Counted from the first letter of the stretch, positions 43,178 through 55,053 are shown. The stretch is DNA of 64,000 nucleotides from Gordonia insulae (GCF_003855095.1 NZ_CP033972.1:1860001-1924000); one strand, 5' to 3'. A program made the numbers and translations. Notes: generated by a model not told the origin, from the sequence alone.

Positions 43178-44728
43178 ATGACCGTATCCTCATCCGGCAA
43201 TCAGCCGAATCCCTCCATCACCCTGTCCGACGTCTCGTTCGCCTGGCCGGACGGCACGCCGGTCTTCGATCATGTCTCGATGACGGTGCCGGACGCCGCA
43301 TGTTCACTGGTGGGCGCGAACGGAGCAGGCAAGAGCACACTCCTGCGTCTCATCGCCGGGGAACTGACCCCGCAGTCCGGCAGTGTGTCCGTGCGCGGCG
43401 ACGTCGGTGTGGTGCAGCAACATCCGTACGACAACCCGGACCTGTCGATCGCCCGGGTCCTCGCCATCGACGAGGTCCGCGCGGCGTTACGCCGGATCGA
43501 GGCCGGTTCGGTCGACGAACGCGACTTCTCGATCGTGGGCGACGACTGGGATGTCGAGGACCGTGCCGTCGCCCAACTCGCGGCGTTGGGACTGCCGATC
43601 GATCTCGACCGGACCATCGGCAGCCTGTCCGGCGGCGAGGCGACGCTGTTGGCGATCGTGGCGCAGTTGTTGCGCCGGCCGGCGGTGCTGTTGCTCGACG
43701 AACCGACAAACAATCTCGACTCCGCTTCTCGCACAAGACTGTTCGATGTGATCGACCGGTTCGCGGGCACCATCGTGGTGGTGAGTCACGACCTCGAACT
43801 GCTCGAGCGGGTCGATGCGACGCTCGAACTGTATCGAGGCGAGATCCGGCTCTTCGGCGGCCCCTACTCGCTCTACCGGGAGACCCTCGACGCCGAACAG
43901 GACGCCGCCGAGGCGGCGGTCGCGACCGCCGCCAACGACGTGCGCAAACAGCGCCGGGAGATGGTGGAGGCGCAGATCAAGCTCGATCGCCGGGCGCGCA
44001 CCGCCGCCACCGCCGAACGCGAGAAGCGCGTGCCGAAGATCATCGCGCATCTACGCCGCGATGCCGCACAGGTCTCGGCGGGCAAGTTGCGCAACGCCCA
44101 TCGCGACGACGTCACCGCGGCCAACTCGCGGCTCGACTCCGCGCGCGACGAGGTCCGCGACGACCGGACGGCACGGATCACGATGCCGGCGGCGGATCTC
44201 GCGACACGCGCGCAGGTGATCGACGACGATCGGCTGCGCATCGACGGACCCGAACGGATCGCCCTGGTGGGCCGCAACGGATCCGGGAAGACGACGCTGA
44301 TCGCCGACGTGATCGCGTCCGGCCACGTCGTGGTGCCGTTCGCGTATGTCCCGCAGCGCATCGTGTTCGACGACGGCCACCGGTCGATCGCCGCCGCGGT
44401 CATCGACGCCCATCCAGACCTACCGGTGCAGGAGGTACGGGCACATCTGGCGCGCTTCCTGTTCCGCGGGGCGGCGGCGGACCGAGAGTTGCGCGAACTG
44501 TCGGGCGGTGAGCGTCTGCGTGTGGCGATGGCCTCCGCATTGCTCGCCGATCCCACCCCGAAGCTGCTCATCCTCGACGAACCGACCAACAATCTCGATC
44601 TCGACACCACCGAGGAATTGGTCTCCGCGATCCGGGAGTGGACCGGCGCGCTGCTCGTCGTCTCCCACGACGCCGGTTTCCTCGACCGGATCGGCATCGC
44701 CCGGACCGTCGAATTGCCGTCCGGCTGA
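43178..44728 (+). CDS. ABC-F family ATPase
   Basis: A 516-residue protein with two ATP-binding domains in one chain and no membrane segments. Walker A motifs are 'GANGAGKST' and 'GRNGSGKTT', signatures are 'LSGGEAT' and 'LSGGERLRV', and both Walker B motifs have 'LLLDEPTNNLD' or 'LILDEPTNNLD'. The linker is rich in Arg/Lys/Glu ('VRKQRREMVEAQIKLDRRAR'). ABC-F proteins bind the ribosomal E site; some protect against antibiotics, others tune translation. The ATG follows 'caggag' by 8 bp. The unusual long leader (260 bp from the divergent gene) contains a stable hairpin. The specific antibiotic or role is unknown. Confidence 0.87.
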   Translation: MTVSSSGNQPNPSITLSDVSFAWPDGTPVFDHVSMTVPDAACSLVGANGAGKSTLLRLIAGELTPQSGSVSVRGDVGVVQQHPYDNPDLSIARVLAIDEVRAALRRIEAGSVDERDFSIVGDDWDVEDRAVAQLAALGLPIDLDRTIGSLSGGEATLLAIVAQLLRRPAVLLLDEPTNNLDSASRTRLFDVIDRFAGTIVVVSHDLELLERVDATLELYRGEIRLFGGPYSLYRETLDAEQDAAEAAVATAANDVRKQRREMVEAQIKLDRRARTAATAEREKRVPKIIAHLRRDAAQVSAGKLRNAHRDDVTAANSRLDSARDEVRDDRTARITMPAADLATRAQVIDDDRLRIDGPERIALVGRNGSGKTTLIADVIASGHVVVPFAYVPQRIVFDDGHRSIAAAVIDAHPDLPVQEVRAHLARFLFRGAAADRELRELSGGERLRVAMASALLADPTPKLLILDEPTNNLDLDTTEELVSAIREWTGALLVVSHDAGFLDRIGIARTVELPSG

Positions 44729-44767
44729 CCGCGACAGGACGTCCGACGACGGGCATACTGACTGCCG

Positions 44768-45514
44768 ATGAGCTCAGCGCCTGAGATGTCGCCCCTGCCC
44801 GGTCCGGTTCCGGTCGTCCTGGTCCACGGACTCCGGGTGAGCGGGTCGTCGCTGCACCGGATCGCCGCCGCGATCACCGACCGGGCGGTGATCGCCCCCG
44901 ATCTGCCCGGGCACGGGAAGCGCGCCGACGAGACCTTCACGATGGACGGTGCCGTGGCGGCCGTGCTCGACGCCATCCGCGACGTCGGCGCGCCTGCCGT
45001 GGTGGCGGGGATGTCCCTCGGCGGCTACGTCGCGATGGCCACGGCGGGCCGCCATCCCGGATCAGTCGCCGGCCTGGTGGCGATGTGCGCGACCACCCAG
45101 CCGAGCCGGCTCCTCGCGTCGCCGTTCCAGGCGTTCGGCGCGGCCACGGCGCTGTTGCCACGCCAGGCCGCGGTGATCAGCAAAGGGCTCACCAGGGCCG
45201 CCGTCGGTTCGCGGGTCGCCCAGGACATGGAGGCGGGCGGGCTCGCCCTGCACTCGATCCGCGACGTCGTCGGTGAACTCGCACGTTTCGACGCGCTCAC
45301 CGAACTCGGCGACTATCCCGGGCCGATCGAGTTCCTCAACGGCGGGTGGGACCAGTTCCGTATCCACGAGCAGCGATTTCTCGGCGTCTCCGATCGCGCG
45401 GAGTTGACCGTGATCCCGCGTGCCAGCCATCTCTTCCCGCTCATCCAGCCGACGACGACCGCGGAGATGATCACCGACTTCGCCCTGCGGTGCGACGCCG
45501 TGTGCACCGCCTGA
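44768..45514 (+). CDS. Alpha/beta hydrolase
   Basis: A 248-residue alpha/beta hydrolase. The oxyanion-hole motif is 'VLVHGLRVSG', the nucleophile elbow is GMSLGG with the catalytic Ser, and a C-terminal His is in 'PRASHLFPL'. The domain is close to the minimal fold with a small cap. Substrates in this family range from esters to C-C bonds and cannot be predicted. It lies 39 bp after the ABC-F gene and may be its operon partner. Confidence 0.83.
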   Translation: MSSAPEMSPLPGPVPVVLVHGLRVSGSSLHRIAAAITDRAVIAPDLPGHGKRADETFTMDGAVAAVLDAIRDVGAPAVVAGMSLGGYVAMATAGRHPGSVAGLVAMCATTQPSRLLASPFQAFGAATALLPRQAAVISKGLTRAAVGSRVAQDMEAGGLALHSIRDVVGELARFDALTELGDYPGPIEFLNGGWDQFRIHEQRFLGVSDRAELTVIPRASHLFPLIQPTTTAEMITDFALRCDAVCTA

Positions 45515-45627
45515 GTGAGACCGATCGGTCCATCATCGCGCCGGGGCGCGCCGTCTCGCCTACACTCCCAGGTGGTCTGCGGTAGCGGCCACCGGGTTGA
45601 GCAGATGTCGTGTTGTGAGGTGGATTG

Positions 45628-46512
45628 GTGGGTCGGCGCAGAGTGCGTGGTGCGGCAGTGGTGTTCGCGCTGTCGGTGACAATGGTGGTCCTCGCGGGCG
45701 TGTCGAGGGTGCCGGCCGCACAGGCCGATCCGGTGCCGACCCCGGTGCGCTACACCGGCGGCGCCTACGTGGCGATGGGCGATTCGCGAGCCTCGGGCGG
45801 ATTCTTCACACCGACCCCCGACTACTTCCTCGGATGCAAGCGGTCGGCGATCAACTACCCGTCGATCGTCGCGCTGCTGACGCTCCCCCGGCATTTCATC
45901 GACACCTCGTGCGCCGGCGCGCAGGCACCGAATCTCTACCGCACCGGCCAGCACACCAACTTCGGCTACAAGCCGCCGCAGATACGGATGGTGCCGCGCG
46001 ACGCCCAGGTCGTCACCGTCAGCATCGGCGGCAACGACATGCGCTGGGGCGCACTCGTCGGTCAGTGCACCACCGCCCCGTTCACCGACCGGTTCTGCCG
46101 ACACCGCCTCAACGGTGAGGCCGCGTGGCGCATCGCGCGCATGGAGAACCGCGTGACACCGGCCCTGCGCGCGATCCGGGCCAAGGCGCCGCGCGCCCAG
46201 ATCATCGTCGTCGGCATCGGTGGGTTCATGGGCAACCACGGTTGCTGGCCGATGGTGCCGATCAGTGATCCCGATGTGCGCTGGATGAATCGGGTGTTCA
46301 ACCGTGCCGGCGACGCGCTGCGCCGTGCGACGGCCAAGGTGGACGGCACGTTCGTCGACGCCAACCGACTGTCCGCCGGACATGACCCGTGCAACCTGAT
46401 CAACCCGTGGTACGAGAGCGCGCTCTCCCGAACCATCGCCTACCCGTACCACATCAATCAGTCGGGCGCCGTCGCGATCGCGGCGATGGTCAACGGCGCG
46501 ATCCGGCGCTGA
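45628..46512 (+). CDS. Secreted SGNH/GDSL hydrolase
   Basis: A 294-residue exported protein. Residues 1-34 form a signal peptide ('RRRVRGAAVVFALSVTMVV' then 'PAAQA'), with cleavage expected after AQA. The mature protein has the SGNH blocks: 'AMGDSRASGG' (nucleophile Ser), 'SIGGND' and a C-terminal 'YPYHINQSG' with the catalytic His. Cysteine pairs suggest disulfides. Similar proteins in Mycobacteriales are lipases or esterases of the envelope. The GTG at 45628 is one codon after a TTG and either may be used; 'gagg' lies 7 bp upstream. A TACACT -10-like element is at 45561-45566. Confidence 0.85.
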   Translation: MGRRRVRGAAVVFALSVTMVVLAGVSRVPAAQADPVPTPVRYTGGAYVAMGDSRASGGFFTPTPDYFLGCKRSAINYPSIVALLTLPRHFIDTSCAGAQAPNLYRTGQHTNFGYKPPQIRMVPRDAQVVTVSIGGNDMRWGALVGQCTTAPFTDRFCRHRLNGEAAWRIARMENRVTPALRAIRAKAPRAQIIVVGIGGFMGNHGCWPMVPISDPDVRWMNRVFNRAGDALRRATAKVDGTFVDANRLSAGHDPCNLINPWYESALSRTIAYPYHINQSGAVAIAAMVNGAIRR

Positions 46513-46542
46513 CCTGGCCGTCCGCCGGGCATGACCCGGCGG

Positions 46543-48360
46543 TCACTCGACCTTCTCGGCCACCTCGAGCCATTCGCCCTCGGCGGTCTCCTTGGCGTCG
46601 ACCACGTCCTTCAACTCGGCGTTGAGGGTCATCAGCTTGTCGGGGTCGGTGGCCGCGTCGGCCAACTGCGAGTGCAACCGCGCCTCGCGTGCGTCGAGCT
46701 GTTGGATCTGTCGTTCCAGCCGGTTCATCGCTTTGCGCGCCTCGCGATGCTCGGCCGCGCTGATCGCCGGGACCGACTCGGCGGAGCCCGTCGACGCGGA
46801 TGGCGCCGGAGTGTTCGACGGGGACGCCCGACGCGGCGCCGATGCAGCGATCTCGCGACGTCGCCGGAGGTACTGCTCGATGCCACCCGGCAGGTTGGTG
46901 AGCTCTCCGTCACCGAACAGCGCCCAGGTGCTGTCGCAGATCCGCTCGATCAGATATCGGTCGTGACTGATCACCACCAGCGTGCCCGCCCACCCGTCGA
47001 GCAGATCCTCGAGCTGTTGCAGGGTGTCGATGTCGAGGTCGTTGGTCGGCTCGTCGAGCAGCAACACGTTGGGTTCGGCCATCAACACACACGTCACCTG
47101 CAGCCGACGGCGTTCACCGCCGGAGAGGTCGCCGACCGGTGTCCGCTGACGTGCGGGGGTGAACCCGAGCCGTTCGGCCAGCTGACTCGCGGAGATCTCC
47201 TTGTCCCCCAGCATGATCCGCGACGCAACCGCCTCCACTGCGTCCAGCACCCGCTGATCCTCGTCGAGATCGTCGAGTTCCTGTCGCAGCCAACCGATCG
47301 AGACCGTCGTCCCCTCCTTGCGCCGGCCCGGGGCGACGTCGATCTCACCGGCCAGCGCGCGCAGCAGGGTGGTCTTGCCGGAACCGTTGACGCCGACGAG
47401 ACCGATGCGTTCACCGGGCGTCAGCCGCCAGGTGAGGTCGTCGAGCAGGACGTCGTCGGCAGGTGTGGCCACGCGGGCATGCTCGAGTTCCACGACGACC
47501 CGGCCCAGGCGTCGTTTGGCGAACGCGGAGAGGCTGACGCTGTCGCGCGGCGGCGGGACGTCGGCGATCAGCTTCTCGGCGGCCTCGATCCGATAGCGCG
47601 GCTTGGAGGTGCGGGCCGGCGGACCGCGCCGCAGCCAGGCGAGTTCCTTGCGGGCCAGGTTGCGTCGACGCTCCTCCATCGTGTCGGCCAGGCGCGTGCG
47701 CTCGGCCCGCGCGAAGATCCAGTCGTTGTAGCCGCCCTCGTACTCGTCGACCCGCCCGGAGTGGACCTCCCAGGTGCGGGTGGCGACGGTGTCGAGGAAC
47801 CAGCGGTCGTGGGTCACGACGATCAGTGCACTGCGCCGCGACACCAGGTGCTCGGCGAGCCACTGCACGCCCTCGACGTCGAGGTGGTTGGTCGGCTCGT
47901 CGAGGATCAGCAGGTCGGCGTCGGAGACCAGTGCGGTGGCCAGGCCCACGCGTCGTCGCTGACCCCCGGAGAGTTCGTCGACGCGCTTGTCGAGCAGACC
48001 GTCGACGCCGATGCCGCTGAGGATGCCCCGCACCCGCGGGTCGCCGGCCCACTCGTGCACGGCGGTGTCCGGCCCACCGACCACCGTCTCGGCAACAGTG
48101 GCGCCGGCGGGCAACTCGCCGCGCTGGGTGACGGTCGACACCCGGATGCCGCCGGCCCGGGAGATGCGCCCGCTGTCGGGTTCGGTGATGCCGCCCAGGA
48201 TCTCCAGCAGGGTCGTCTTGCCGCCCCCGTTGAGGCCGACCACGCCGATGCGCTGACCTTCGTGAACGCCGAGAGACACCGATTCGAGCAGGGGTTTGAT
48301 GCCGAAGCTCTTGCTGACGCGGTCGGCGTTGATGAGCGCGGACGGATTCGAAGGTGCCAC
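46543..48360 (-). CDS. ABC-F family ATPase (Uup-like)
   Basis: A 605-residue double-ATPase with no membrane helices. Walker A motifs are 'GLNGGGKTT' and 'GVNGSGKTT', the signatures 'LSGGQRRR' and 'LSGGERRR', and Walker B 'LILDEPTNHLD' and 'LLLDEPTNDLD'. The inter-domain linker holds 'YNDWIFARAERTR..' and 'RRGPPARTSKPR', as in the Uup group, and a C-terminal coiled-coil region of about 75 residues ('EHREARKAMNRLERQIQQLD') matches the DNA-binding tail of Uup. Uup-type proteins affect ribosome function and branched-DNA metabolism. The GTG at 48360 begins the domain directly. It is not an operon partner of the other ABC-F gene, which is on the opposite strand. Confidence 0.9.
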   Translation of the reverse strand: MAPSNPSALINADRVSKSFGIKPLLESVSLGVHEGQRIGVVGLNGGGKTTLLEILGGITEPDSGRISRAGGIRVSTVTQRGELPAGATVAETVVGGPDTAVHEWAGDPRVRGILSGIGVDGLLDKRVDELSGGQRRRVGLATALVSDADLLILDEPTNHLDVEGVQWLAEHLVSRRSALIVVTHDRWFLDTVATRTWEVHSGRVDEYEGGYNDWIFARAERTRLADTMEERRRNLARKELAWLRRGPPARTSKPRYRIEAAEKLIADVPPPRDSVSLSAFAKRRLGRVVVELEHARVATPADDVLLDDLTWRLTPGERIGLVGVNGSGKTTLLRALAGEIDVAPGRRKEGTTVSIGWLRQELDDLDEDQRVLDAVEAVASRIMLGDKEISASQLAERLGFTPARQRTPVGDLSGGERRRLQVTCVLMAEPNVLLLDEPTNDLDIDTLQQLEDLLDGWAGTLVVISHDRYLIERICDSTWALFGDGELTNLPGGIEQYLRRRREIAASAPRRASPSNTPAPSASTGSAESVPAISAAEHREARKAMNRLERQIQQLDAREARLHSQLADAATDPDKLMTLNAELKDVVDAKETAEGEWLEVAEKVE

Positions 48361-48411
48361 TCGGTAGAGCCTATCGTCCCGGCCGTGGTCGCCTCCGACC
48401 GCCGAGTGGGG

Positions 48412-49566
48412 TCAACCCCGCGCGAAGTACCCGGCGACGGTCCGGAACGCGTCGGCACTACCGGCCCGTACCACCTGCATGTGGTTCACCCCCGGGTACG
48501 GGACGAGACTGACATCTGTTCCAGCCGTTCGCATCTGCGACACGAGTGCGAGGCTGAGCGGGAACGGGACGGTCGTGTCGGCGACGCCGTGCTCGATGCG
48601 GATCGGTGTCCGGTAGCCGCCGGCCGGGACGGCCAGGTAGTCGGCGAGGGCGGCGGTGAACCGCGGATCGGTGAACGGTTTGGCCACCAGCGTGCCGGGC
48701 GGGACGTCGGCGAGCGCCGTGGAGAGCTCGAAGACACACAGGCCGCGCGCCCGCTCCAGCCAGGCCCGGCCGCTCGGCGTGAGATATCCGGTGACGTTCA
48801 GATCGGGTCGCGCATGGTCGAGGCCCGACAAGATGTAGAGGATCAGACCGCTGAACGCGTTGTAGCGCCCCAGATCGGGCACACCGGGCGCCATCAGCGG
48901 CACGACACGTTCGATGTTCGACGCGGGCGCGAACGCCACGGTGCCGAGCAACGGCAACTCGGGCGCGTACCGCGGTGCCATGTGCGCCGCCCAGATCGCG
49001 GAGTGACCACCCTGCGAGTGCCCGCTCGACACCCACCGTCGGGACAACGACGGATCCACCGCCCTCGATGCGCGGATCATGTCGATCACCGAATACGCGG
49101 CGGCGCGACCGCCCAGATACTCTGCGGTGCCCCCGCTGCCCAGTCCGGGATAGTCGGTGGCCGTCACCGCGTAGCCGGCACGGAGGGCGGTACCGATGGT
49201 GGGTTCGAGCTCGTCTCGCCGCGCGCCCGACGACATGCTCGGTGAGCACTTGTCGGAGATCCCGCTGGTGCCATGCGCCCAGGAGAAGACCGGCCATCCG
49301 CCCGCGGGCGCCCGGCCGGGCGGCAGATACAGGGCTCCGGTGCTGGTCACAGGTCGACCGGCCTGATCTCGCGTCACGTACAACAATCGTCGGCCCTCGC
49401 CGGCACCGGACGGCAGCTGTGCCGCCGGCAGCGCCGACTGTTGCAGCACCGATCCGGCCCGGGCCGGCGGTGCGGCGGCAGCGACACCGACCACCCCCGC
49501 CGAGATGACCGTGACGATCACCATCGCCGACGCGAACGATCCACCCAACCTCGTGAGAACCCGCAC
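48412..49566 (-). CDS. Secreted lipase (fungal-type LIP family)
   Basis: A 384-residue exported alpha/beta hydrolase. The N-terminus contains a long signal peptide ('SAMVIVTVISAGVVGVAAAA') with cleavage near 'PPARA'. The nucleophile elbow is GHSQGG and the fold continues to the catalytic Asp in 'GVADTTVP' and His in 'PGVNHMQVV'. This is the secretory lipase family typified by Candida lipases and found widely in actinobacteria, acting on triglycerides or other esters outside the cell. The GTG at 49566 is set by the signal peptide. It is divergent from a secreted lysozyme gene, with 72 bp between starts. Confidence 0.85.
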   Translation of the reverse strand: MRVLTRLGGSFASAMVIVTVISAGVVGVAAAAPPARAGSVLQQSALPAAQLPSGAGEGRRLLYVTRDQAGRPVTSTGALYLPPGRAPAGGWPVFSWAHGTSGISDKCSPSMSSGARRDELEPTIGTALRAGYAVTATDYPGLGSGGTAEYLGGRAAAYSVIDMIRASRAVDPSLSRRWVSSGHSQGGHSAIWAAHMAPRYAPELPLLGTVAFAPASNIERVVPLMAPGVPDLGRYNAFSGLILYILSGLDHARPDLNVTGYLTPSGRAWLERARGLCVFELSTALADVPPGTLVAKPFTDPRFTAALADYLAVPAGGYRTPIRIEHGVADTTVPFPLSLALVSQMRTAGTDVSLVPYPGVNHMQVVRAGSADAFRTVAGYFARG

Positions 49567-49638
49567 GGTGGGGACCCTACGCACCGATCGCGGTCCGGAC
49601 TGCCGAATGGTCAGCGAAGGTCGGCAGACTGACCTAGC

Positions 49639-50388
49639 GTGAAGCCGGTGATCCTTCGTCGAATGATCATCACCGCGACCATCGCCACCACCGTCGGCCT
49701 CACCGCCACGATGGGGGTGACTCCGGCGGCGTCGGCGGCACCGCAGGTGGGACCCGACGTCTCGAGCCATCAGCATCCCGGCGGCGCATCGATCAACTGG
49801 TTTGCGGTGCGTGCGTCGGGGCAACAGATCGCGATGGTCAAGGCAACCGAATCCACCTGGTACGTCAACCCGTATTTCGTCTCCGACAGTCTGGCCATGC
49901 GCGCCGCCGGGCTGATCCGCGGCACCTATCACTACGCCGACCCGAGTCGTCCGGCCGCGCCGCAGGCGATCTTCTACGCGACGGTCGTACTGGGACAGAA
50001 CGGCATCCTCGACCTGCCGCCGGTGTTGGATCTCGAACATTCCGGCGGTCTCGGACCGCGCGCCCTGGCTGCCTGGACACGAGAGTTCTTCGCCGTCCTC
50101 GAACCACTGACCGGCCGCAAGACGATCCTCTACACCTACCCGAACTTCTGGAACACGGCGATGGGCGCGACCCGCGAGTTCGCCGACCATCCGCTGTGGA
50201 TCGCGTCGTACAACGGCCGCAGCGCCCCGCAGATGCCCCGCGGAGGGTGGCGGACGTGGCGGTTCTGGCAGTTCACCAGCTCCGGGTACCTGCCGGGTGT
50301 GCCGACGCGGGTCGACCTCAACCGCTACAACGGGTCCATCGCATCGCTACGCGCATACGGCAACGCGATCAACGTGTTCGGGAGCTGA
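49639..50388 (+). CDS. Secreted GH25 lysozyme (N-acetylmuramidase)
   Basis: A 249-residue glycoside hydrolase family 25 protein. A signal peptide spans residues 1-34 ('ITATIATTVGLTATMGV' then 'PAASA'). The catalytic domain begins 'GPDVSSHQHPGG' and continues to 'LPPVLDLEHSGG', giving the family's Asp and Asp-x-Glu acidic residues, and ends with 'WQFTSSGYLPGV..DLNRYNG'. It should cleave the MurNAc-GlcNAc bond in peptidoglycan, for cell-wall turnover or against competitors. The GTG start was chosen for the signal peptide. It converges on ispE, whose stop is 13 bp away. Confidence 0.88.
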   Translation: MKPVILRRMIITATIATTVGLTATMGVTPAASAAPQVGPDVSSHQHPGGASINWFAVRASGQQIAMVKATESTWYVNPYFVSDSLAMRAAGLIRGTYHYADPSRPAAPQAIFYATVVLGQNGILDLPPVLDLEHSGGLGPRALAAWTREFFAVLEPLTGRKTILYTYPNFWNTAMGATREFADHPLWIASYNGRSAPQMPRGGWRTWRFWQFTSSGYLPGVPTRVDLNRYNGSIASLRAYGNAINVFGS

Positions 50389-50400
50389 GGACCGGGGACG

Positions 50401-51336
50401 CTACTCGACGACGACCCGTGCGCCGGGCACCGGTCCCTTGGCCGTCCGCACGGCGCGCGCGACGCCCGCTCCGGACAGTTCGGCGGCGACGTTGACCGCA
50501 GACGTCTCGTCGGCGCAGAGGAAGGCGCAGGTCGGTCCCGACCCGGACACGATCCCGTTGAGCGCGCCGGCATCGATACCGGCGCGCAGGGTGCGACGTA
50601 GCGCGGGCTGCAGGCTGAGGGCGGCCGGTTGCAGGTCGTTGCGCAGCAGTGGTGCGACCACGCGCGGGTCCCCGGAGGTGAGCGCGGCCATCAGCGCATC
50701 GGGCCGTTCGGTCTCGACGTCGGTGACAGAACGGTTCTCCCGCAAGCGATCCAGTTCGTGGTAGACCGCCGGCGTGGACAGCCCGGACCGCGAGATCGCC
50801 AGCACCCAATGGAACTCGCCTCGCGCCAGGATGGGCATCAGCTGCTCCCCGCGTCCGGTACCCAGTGCAGTGCCGCCGTGCAACGCGAACGGGACGTCGC
50901 TACCCAGGCCCGCGGCGATCTCGGACAGTTCGGTGCGCTCGATACCGAGATCCCACAGATCGACGACACCGACCAGCGCGCCGGCGGCGTCGGCGCTGCC
51001 ACCGGCCATCCCACCGGCCACCGGAATCCGTTTCGTCACCTCGATGGCGACCTTCGGCGCCCGCTCCGCCCGACGCGCCACCTCGGTGACCGCGCGGGCG
51101 GCGAGATTGGTGCCATCGGCGGGCACCTCGGCGGCGCCCTCCCCCTCGGTGGTGATCCGCAGTTCGGTGGACGGGCTCACCCGGACGTCGTCGTAGAGCG
51201 ACAGCGCCTGGAACACCGTCATCAGGTCGTGGTAGCCGTCCTCGCGAAGAGGGCCGACACCCAGGTAGAGATTCACCTTTGCCGGAACACGCACGGTGAC
51301 GGCGTCGGACACCACCGACAACGAGGCTCGAGACAC
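50401..51336 (-). CDS. ispE: 4-diphosphocytidyl-2-C-methyl-D-erythritol kinase
   Basis: A 311-residue GHMP kinase. The N-terminal '[14 protein letters not shown]' and the phosphate loop '[17 protein letters not shown]' and the C-terminal 'GSGPTCAFL' are hallmarks of IspE. It phosphorylates CDP-ME in the MEP route to isoprenoids. In Mycobacterium the same block rpfB-ksgA-ispE occurs; here an acetyltransferase gene lies between rsmA and ispE. The GTG start gives the normal length. It is the last gene of a minus-strand set running from rpfB. Confidence 0.93.
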   Translation of the reverse strand: MSRASLSVVSDAVTVRVPAKVNLYLGVGPLREDGYHDLMTVFQALSLYDDVRVSPSTELRITTEGEGAAEVPADGTNLAARAVTEVARRAERAPKVAIEVTKRIPVAGGMAGGSADAAGALVGVVDLWDLGIERTELSEIAAGLGSDVPFALHGGTALGTGRGEQLMPILARGEFHWVLAISRSGLSTPAVYHELDRLRENRSVTDVETERPDALMAALTSGDPRVVAPLLRNDLQPAALSLQPALRRTLRAGIDAGALNGIVSGSGPTCAFLCADETSAVNVAAELSGAGVARAVRTAKGPVPGARVVVE

Positions 51337-51402
51337 AGTGACCCAGGATAATCGACGGCCACCGCAACCCGCCCGCGAGATTCGCGGTCGGGGAATCGAC
51401 GC

Positions 51403-51972
51403 TCACCGTGAGGTGCCGAGGACCTCCGGAGGCCACGGCTGAGGCGTTCGCGGGTCGACCGCGAGCAGTACCGCCGTGTGGACGTCGTCGGTGCGGTCCC
51501 GCAGCGTCTCGGCGCGGAGTCCGGTGTAGCGGAAGCCAGCCGAGGCGGCGAGGCGCGCCGAGTACACGTTGCCGACCAGCGCACTCCAGCGCACACGGTC
51601 GATGCGCAGCGTCGTGAACGCGTGGTCGAGGACCGCCGTGACGGCCTCACCGAGGTATCCACGCCCGCGCAGCGCCGCCGCACACCAGTAGCCGATGGAC
51701 GTCACCCTCTCGTCGCCGACGGGACGGGTGTGCATGCCGACGACGCCGACGAACGTGCCGTCGAGGGTGCGGATCGTCCATGTGTACGACATCGGATCAG
51801 GGGCCAGCACGTGCACGAAATGCTCTGCGTCACCGCGGGTGTACGGGACGGGGATCAGGGTGTACCGCTGGATGTCGGGGTCCTGGCAGGCGATGAGGAT
51901 CGCCTCGATGTCCCCGTCGTCGGGCTGTCGCAACCGTAGGCGTTCGGTCCGCAGTTCGTCGACGTCGCCCAT
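51403..51972 (-). CDS. GNAT acetyltransferase, RimJ/RimL-like
   Basis: A 189-residue N-acetyltransferase. It opens with 'ELRTERLRLRQPDDGDIEAIL', typical of the RimJ/RimL group, and contains the acetyl-CoA loop 'GYWCAAALRGRGYLGEAV' (R-G-x-G-Y/x-x-G/A form). Substrates of this group include ribosomal protein N-termini and many small molecules. It begins 6 bp after the rsmA stop, so it is probably co-transcribed with rsmA and ispE, inserted into a block that lacks it in Mycobacterium. Its substrate cannot be predicted. Confidence 0.83.
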   Translation of the reverse strand: MGDVDELRTERLRLRQPDDGDIEAILIACQDPDIQRYTLIPVPYTRGDAEHFVHVLAPDPMSYTWTIRTLDGTFVGVVGMHTRPVGDERVTSIGYWCAAALRGRGYLGEAVTAVLDHAFTTLRIDRVRWSALVGNVYSARLAASAGFRYTGLRAETLRDRTDDVHTAVLLAVDPRTPQPWPPEVLGTSR

Positions 51973-51978
51973 CGCAGA

Positions 51979-54044
<2,066 letters not shown>

Positions 54045-54070
54045 CTACACAGCCCAAATCCGGCCGGAAT

Positions 54071-54087
54071 CGCTGCCCCAGGCAGCG
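54071..54087 (-). promoter_or_regulatory. Hairpin between tatD and rpfB
   Basis: CGCTGCC and GGCAGCG form a 7-bp stem with a 3-nt loop, 31 bp after the tatD stop and about 95 bp before the rpfB start. It may end tatD transcription or lie in the rpfB leader. Beside it (54091-54107, plus strand) are the related hexamers ATCACA and ATAACG, 11 bp apart, resembling a direct-repeat response-regulator site of the MtrA type. Confidence 0.4.
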
Positions 54088-54117
54088 GGATCACAATACG
54101 ATAACGAACCGGCGTGA

Positions 54118-55053
54118 TTACTGCAAAGGCAGCCGGTAGACGCGCCGGGCGTTGTCCCCCAGGATTCGTGCCATCTCGATGTCGTCGATGCCGCGCACCT
54201 CGGCGAGCGCGCGAGCCGTGTAGGGCAGGCAATACGACTGATTCGGCTGGCCACGATAGGGATGCGGCGTCAGGAACGGCGCATCGGTCTCCACCAGGAT
54301 CTGGTCATCGGGCACCAGTTCGGCCGCCGCACGCAGCTCGGCGGCGTTCGCGAAGCTCACCGTGCCGGCAAAGCTGAGGATGAACCCGCGGTCGACACAT
54401 TCGCGTGCAACGTTTCGGTCACCGGAGAAGCAGTGCATGATCACGGTCTCCGGCGCCGTCGTCTCCGCCAGGATGTCGAGCAGATCGCGGTCGGCCTCCC
54501 GGTTGTGGATCATCAGCGGCTTGCCGATCCGCTTCGCGAGGTCGATGTGCCAGCGGAACGCCTCGGCCTGCGCATCGGGGCTCGCGCACGATTCGGACTT
54601 GCCGGGCCAGTAGTGGTCGAGCCCGGTCTCCCCCACCGCGACGACCCTCGGATCGGCGAGCATCTGCTCCAGCTCGGCCTTCGCGGCGTCGTCGAGTTCG
54701 GCCGCATGGGTCGGGTGCAGCGCCACCGCGGCGAACGCCCGCCGGTCCCAGTGCGCCGCCTCGACCGCCCAGCGGGCGTCGACCATGTCGTCGGCGACGG
54801 TCACCACCTGACCGACGCCGACCCGCTCGGCGTGATCGAGGATGGCGCGGACCGATTCCGCATCCCGCCCACCGCACGCGGCGAGGTGGGTGTGCGCGTC
54901 CACCAGGCCCGGCAACGGGATGGGGTCCGGCGGCGGCTCCCGGCGACGACGCTTGCGGGCGGCCTTGTTGCTCTCGGTCTCGGTCCCCGCGTCGACGCCC
55001 CCCACACTCCGCGCGGCAGCAGGGGTGTCGACGGACCCGGAAGTCTCGGTCAC
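54118..55053 (-). CDS. tatD: TatD-family metal-dependent hydrolase/DNase
   Basis: A 311-residue TIM-barrel hydrolase with all TatD metal-site landmarks: 'DAHTHL', 'GETGLDHYW', 'MIHNREADRD', 'MHCFSGD' and 'VETDAPFL'. About 50 polar residues, rich in Arg/Lys/Glu and lacking obvious fold, precede the barrel and look like a disordered extension. TatD enzymes are magnesium-dependent 3'-5' nucleases active in DNA repair or turnover. The GTG at 55053 overlaps the stop of the PhzF gene (GTGA). Gene order tatD-rpfB-rsmA matches Mycobacterium. Confidence 0.92.
   Translation of the reverse strand: MTETSGSVDTPAAARSVGGVDAGTETESNKAARKRRRREPPPDPIPLPGLVDAHTHLAACGGRDAESVRAILDHAERVGVGQVVTVADDMVDARWAVEAAHWDRRAFAAVALHPTHAAELDDAAKAELEQMLADPRVVAVGETGLDHYWPGKSESCASPDAQAEAFRWHIDLAKRIGKPLMIHNREADRDLLDILAETTAPETVIMHCFSGDRNVARECVDRGFILSFAGTVSFANAAELRAAAELVPDDQILVETDAPFLTPHPYRGQPNQSYCLPYTARALAEVRGIDDIEMARILGDNARRVYRLPLQ

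Noticed and set aside
46531..49245. A 904-codon plus-strand open frame opposite the ABC-F and lipase genes
   Set aside because: It is antisense to two clear genes, has no recognisable domain and a composition (Arg, Gly, Val, His) typical of a reverse-frame shadow.
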